Below the pieces are notes generated by a model that searched no databases, had not been told where the DNA came from, and saw only the letters and a program-made list of their open reading frames with translations. DNA of 64,000 nt from Hymenolepis diminuta (Eukaryota; Platyhelminthes; Cestoda; Cyclophyllidea; Hymenolepididae), in assembly GCA_900708905.1 (NCBI GenBank), contig CAADRB010000035.1:520333-584332 (forward strand). The letters run 5' to 3'. Shown here piece after piece: positions 59,622 through 64,000 of this stretch. The stretch's first letter is position 1. Every line of letters begins with the position of its first letter. A program made the translations under genes and the position numbers.

Positions 59622-59840
59622 TTGTTGATATTGTCCATTCAACGAATTAGAGGTTCATTTTTTATTGGCTCTGCGAATTTATCTTCCTCACAAAGTGTAC
59701 TAATCGTCGAAATGGAAGACTTTCATCAACTGCAGAAATTTGGCATCTTGCCTAGCAGGACGGCATTTTGCCGGCAATGCGGCTTGCTAAGGGATACAGA
59801 GAAATGGTCTCGTTGTAAGATGAATCACCATCAAAAATAG
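59622..59840 (+). pseudogene. possible ISXO2/Merlin-type transposase fragment
   Basis: The open frame contains RIRGSFFIGSANLSSSQSVL, then MEDFHQLQKFGILPS and FCRQCGLLRDTEKWSRCK. A zinc-ribbon CxxC...WxxC segment after an (L/F)xxxGIL(P) start, and an (S/R)IRxGSFFxGSxL segment, are both hallmarks of ISXO2-like/Merlin transposases, which are common in flatworms. Here they stand in the reverse of the usual order, and no DDE core is seen. It may be the junction of two decayed copies. Judged by motif memory only. Confidence 0.35.
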
Positions 59841-62759
59841 ATGGAAATTTTTTATCAGTGTTTAACTGCGTCGACAATTTTTATTGAAATTACTGCTAGT
59901 TATTCTTTTCATCCCTTTTGTATCCCAAGCTGTCACACTGAATTAGGAATAGGACTCTGCAAATCTGAATAATTGAATTATCTCTGCATTTCAGAAGAAA
60001 TAAATTATGAAATGACTGACTCATAGAAACGGGTTTCATTTCTTCCGATATACGAATTGTAAGAAAAAAATTGTTTTTTTTTCTCAATTCTCTCGATACA
60101 CCGTTGCACAATAACTTTATTATTCTACTTTAAGTGATAATAGGCCTTTCATTCGACGCGTTTAGGGTGGACGTTTAGAGATCAAAATGCAGTTGACTAA
60201 ATCGTCGAGTACCATAAACTGTCATTTAACCGGTAATAATACGCATAGTGCAAATCAAGCACGATTCAAATATTGTTCGGCAGTAATTGCGCACTCTCGC
60301 CTATTTCTGGGCATCCCTATTCAGTGATCTTTTACGAGTGAGCATAAGAGTTTCGTAAGAGTTCCAGATGAGGTGGTTTGTTTGAGACGGCCTTCAGCGG
60401 AATATTTCTAACGGGGTTTAAGAGATTAGCTCTTAGCTTCATTAGTATTCATGCATTTTCTAAATTTCTAGACTATTGTAAGGACGCTAAAACAAGGAAC
60501 GGTACATTTGCATGGAAAAGAGGTAAGCATTTCGAAATGGAATTAAGGGGAAAAAGAAATCAAGTAGAAGGAGAAAATGCGGAGTTTTACATCGCTTTTG
60601 AATTCTGGATTCATCAGTCTATCCACCTTCTACTTTACTGGCATAATTCATTTGGGCAAATTCTAATTTTCTAAGTACCAATTTCTTGAGAGTCCTCAGT
60701 GAAGTTAAATTTTTCACTTTTCAAATCACACCGACTGGTTTATTTGCTCATTTCCGGTGGCAGAGAAAAGAAGCATTTACACTTTTATTCCTAAGGAGAC
60801 ACCTGAACACGTAGAGAGGAAAATCACTTTTACGGGAAGGCATTTAGACCCGAGAGTTGGGGACAGAATAGTCCAACCTCATCTAAGCTTCATCATCATC
60901 AAGTTGACTGCTTTTTCAAGCTGAAGTTCCTTCAGACATCTCTTTCCTTTTTTCAACTTGCATTTCATACGGGCAAACTCGGTAACACAATTTCGTGCGA
61001 TTTTGCATAAAATCGTGTCTTATAGAAGCTAGACAACTTAAAAATAATAAAATTACAATTTCTTATTATGTAACATCTCTGTTCTTCTGCTCGTGATTAT
61101 AGGATCGAATCTTCCCGATAGAGTTTGAAATGTCACATTTTCGATTAAGTTATGCATCCATTATATTCAATTATTCTTCCTGATTTAAATAATAGCAATG
61201 GGAATATTTTCCTCATTCAAAACTCAACTGGAAGAGATACTGGTGTTACCTATTATTCTATATAAGTCGCCAGAAATAAGAATGACAACTTAGACCAATA
61301 TCGCTTGCCTTAAATACTTTCTGGGTTCATTTATTTTAGATAAAATAGTATTGCACTCTATTTTTATTAAATATACTTCAATACAATTCCTTCCATCGAG
61401 CTCCCATACATTCATTTGGTATTCCTGTGTGATGATCCGACTGACAAATCCAATTTCTATATTTTGCTTCCGGTTTTTGAAATATTTCTGAGCACCGGTT
61501 GGGCATCATAATAGTCTGAACTCCGATCATTTTACGGTGAGATGGTCATGCCCCCCTAAACAGTAAACTTCGTACACGGTTACGATGTTCATCATATATG
61601 TTCAGTACGTTTTTAGAATATTATTTGTTTTCCGTGAATGTGTTAAGCAACTTTTGAAATGTCGAACAGCTGTCACTTTTCTTCGAATTCTTGCAAACTT
61701 CACTCCTCAAGGGTCTCCAAAATTCTTCAGATAACGGTTTCCTTTATCCTAATACGGGGACCTACAAAAGTAATTGATTTACAGTCCACTCTAAATTCGA
61801 GGCAAAATGAGAAAGGCTAAAATTGAGACCAGGAGTGTATTCGTTTTGACAACCAGAATATAATCACCTTGGATTTTAAAATTTCGCTAGGAAATCAGGG
61901 CCTACAGGAGGAAAATATAAGTGACCGTACATAGTTAAGTGGTTTACAGAGACTAAGGTCAGTAGAGTATAGAAACTGAACTTCTATAAATAGTTTACAA
62001 TAAGCAGTCATCCTTCCCAAGGCAAGTGCTAAAAGCTCACTAATAAATAAGAAATGTCAAGAGAGAGGGAGGGAGAGAAAATAAAGAAGGTCGGGTTGGA
62101 GTGCTGTTAGAACCAAGCATTCTTTCAGTTGCCGCCTGGGAGAGGAAAGTGGAATTCGACACTCAATAAGCTGCGGGCACGCTTTAGTCCACTTATGAAT
62201 GAAAAACAACTTTTGTCCCAGTTTGTGCAGTCATTCGGACCGGAATAAATAGTTTTGAATCAAACTGTTTGAATTAAGATGGGATCGAAAAGAATTTTTG
62301 TGTAACATGTAAAACCACGTACGGAAGCTTAAATAGAAAGTGGGTTGCAACAGTTGGGTTTGACATTTTGAAATAAAAAGTTCCATAACCTTAAGGCAAT
62401 GGATTATAAGATCAATATTTGATGACTGGTGGTGAAATCGACCAAGGACTGGGATGGAAACCCACTCGCTCTCTTTTCTTTATCAAGAACGTAGATGGGA
62501 AATGAGTTTGAAATGAGACTGACTGATTGAAAAACGTTAAAATCACCAAGAAGACATCTACAATACGATTGATGGTGATAGCCGTTTTCCTAGAGTGCTG
62601 ACCTTGATTACCTTTTGCAGGTGATATGCACTCATCCACTTCGAAGAGTCAACTGCAGATTGGAATAGTTGTATTATATTAATGCTTTATTGCATCTTGT
62701 CATATGCATTAGGATCTTAGTAAAGTTGAGTTCTATCTTACGAAAGTAGCTACTGCGCA

Positions 62760-62825
62760 GTAGTGGCGCACTGGTTAAAGCGGTCGTCGACAATGTCGGG
62801 AGTTTTTAGCTTCCAACCAAGAAGA
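62760..62825 (+). repeat. tRNA-like segment (A box only)
   Basis: GTGGCGCACTGGTTAAAGCGG at 62763-62783 is close to a tRNA A box and D arm. The expected B box downstream is degraded (GCTTCCAACC). Confidence 0.35.
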
Positions 62826-63672
62826 GATTTGGTGAATGCTTACCTTAAGGAGTTTGTGCGTAAGTATAGCAACTATTTTGATAATTCAGAAGGACTTCTA
62901 ATAACCATGATTAGAAAATTCTGACCGTACTCTGATAATTGCGTTAGCAAGCAAATGCTTCAGAGGGATAGCGGTGATGATAGCGACTTGGCGGTTGTTA
63001 TGATGTAACGATTCAAAACACGCCGAAATACGAGGAGAGAGAAGCGCACAGGAGAGAGCAACATCAAAAGCTCGGGTGAGAGAGAAAGCAAAAGTTGTGA
63101 TTGCCAGATGCGATAGCACAATACCCACTCTCTCTCTCTGCACTGCAACCTCAAATGCATATACCGCTTCTCTTCCATTCGAAGTAAAATGGGGAGGGAG
63201 AGTGGGCTAAAAGCACCAAAACCCTACTGCCAGAGTAGATTTATTGCGGCTTTCCTTCAAGCAACAAGAATAAATCAAACCGATTACTGCTCCTGTCAAA
63301 ACTGCATTTCTAGCTTCTTCTTTATTGATGGATGCTTCAATGGCAAATAACATAGTTAACCTTCGAGAAGAGAGGAACCAAAATTAATTGACTTTGCTTT
63401 CTATCGAGAGAGGGAGAGGGAGATTTATAGCTTCTAAAAAGTGGTCCATCGTACCTCTATTGACTGTAAACTAGATTCTGCTTGCTGAACTTCTAATTAA
63501 GTGTATTTAATCTCCTCCCTCTCAGAATTTTGCACAAATTTCATTCATGAACATGTGACTGGTGAACAGATGGCATGAGAAAATAGTTGCCAATGTAACA
63601 GTTCTTGTGAATAGCATGAGATTAATGTGCTAACGTGGAATATTTTTTGGGATAAAAAAATTAACGATTAAT

Positions 63673-63987
63673 TCAAATGTGTGAAATTGTAAATGATTTG
63701 AAAAATGCGCAATTATTAATCTTCTCCTTACTACTTTCAAATTTTTCTATTTCATAAAAATTTCGCTTCATATTCTTTAAACACTCCTCCACTGAGCAAA
63801 TGTACGTTTCGCACATCTCCATCTTGAACATGTCTGGAAAATTGTACCAGTTGCACAAAGTCTGCGTTTCAAAAAGTGTTAAGGGCAAAGATGCATCAGT
63901 CATGCATTCAAGAAAGAAGGAAAGACTTTCCTTCCCAACCAGCGAAAACAACTCGGGAAGCTCAATATCTCCCTGTACAATCTGCAT
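63673..63987 (-). CDS. unassigned open reading frame at the window edge
   Basis: A 104-codon frame with an ATG at its 5' end (63987). It reads MQIVQGDIELPELFSLVG, LCNWYNFPDMFKMEMCETYI and SVEECLKNMKRNFYEIEKFE. Balanced composition and length in AT-rich DNA make it more protein-like than most frames here, but I recognise no domain. The codons before the ATG include stops, and a TGCAG just upstream could be an acceptor, so it might be an exon of a minus-strand gene lying inside the GRIP intron. Confidence 0.3.
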   Translation of the reverse strand: MQIVQGDIELPELFSLVGKESLSFFLECMTDASLPLTLFETQTLCNWYNFPDMFKMEMCETYICSVEECLKNMKRNFYEIEKFESSKEKINNCAFFKSFTISHI

Positions 63988-64000
63988 TTTATTACGAATA

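Larger units (their letters stand above)
56004..64000 (+). other. probable GRIP intron 11, continuing beyond the window
   Basis: Starts with a GTAAGT donor. I searched by eye for a PDZ6-type exon (a GGPLG(I/V)T-like loop, GD-I-L-x-I-N) on the + strand and found none. It contains an ISXO2/Merlin-like fragment at 59622-59840, a tRNA-like segment (about 62760-62825), GA-rich patches near 62050 and 63040-63140, and an unassigned minus-strand frame at 63673-63987. Confidence 0.55.

Overview
The window comes from an AT-rich, intron-rich metazoan genome, most likely a parasitic flatworm (Platyhelminthes). The clues are two 34-nt introns at the 5' end of one gene with multi-kilobase introns after them, GT-AG splicing with the standard code, protein sequences clearly animal but divergent, and an LTR retrotransposon primed by tRNA-Trp, as in the CsRn1 group described from a liver fluke. 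The species cannot be named from sequence alone. Most of the window is intron or intergenic DNA packed with old repeats. Two protein-coding genes were recognised, both on the + strand.

Layout. 1-427: the 5' end (LTR plus primer-binding site) of a minus-strand Ty3/Gypsy-type retrotransposon cut by the window edge. 1474-2447: a nearly 1-kb inverted duplication (long hairpin). 5314-13434: a complete five-exon gene for serine palmitoyltransferase subunit 1 (SPTLC1), 505 codons. 13435-22860: intergenic, with a decayed mariner transposase on the minus strand at about 15.3-16.2 kb. 23071 to beyond 56003: a multi-PDZ scaffold gene of the GRIP (glutamate receptor-interacting protein) family. Its first exon lies behind a CRE/CCAAT-containing upstream region, and PDZ1 to PDZ5 are spread over ten further exons. 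The last exon seen (55425-56003) ends in a good donor at phase 1, so the 3' part (PDZ6/PDZ7 in vertebrate GRIPs) should lie beyond 64000. 56004-64000 appears to be one long intron with repeat debris, including an ISXO2/Merlin-like fragment.

Repeats. An interspersed family of roughly 300 bp occurs at least ten times between 12 and 43 kb, in both orientations. A 308-bp solo LTR related to the left-edge element, with a perfect 4-bp target-site duplication (TGTA), sits in GRIP intron 3. Several tRNA-like segments are present, one recognisable as a degenerate tRNA-Asn(GTT).

Function. SPTLC1 is the non-catalytic partner of the ER-membrane enzyme that starts sphingolipid synthesis. GRIP is a synaptic/trafficking scaffold that binds C-terminal tails of receptors. 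No functional link between the two is evident. No CRISPR, operon or bacterial-type feature was found.
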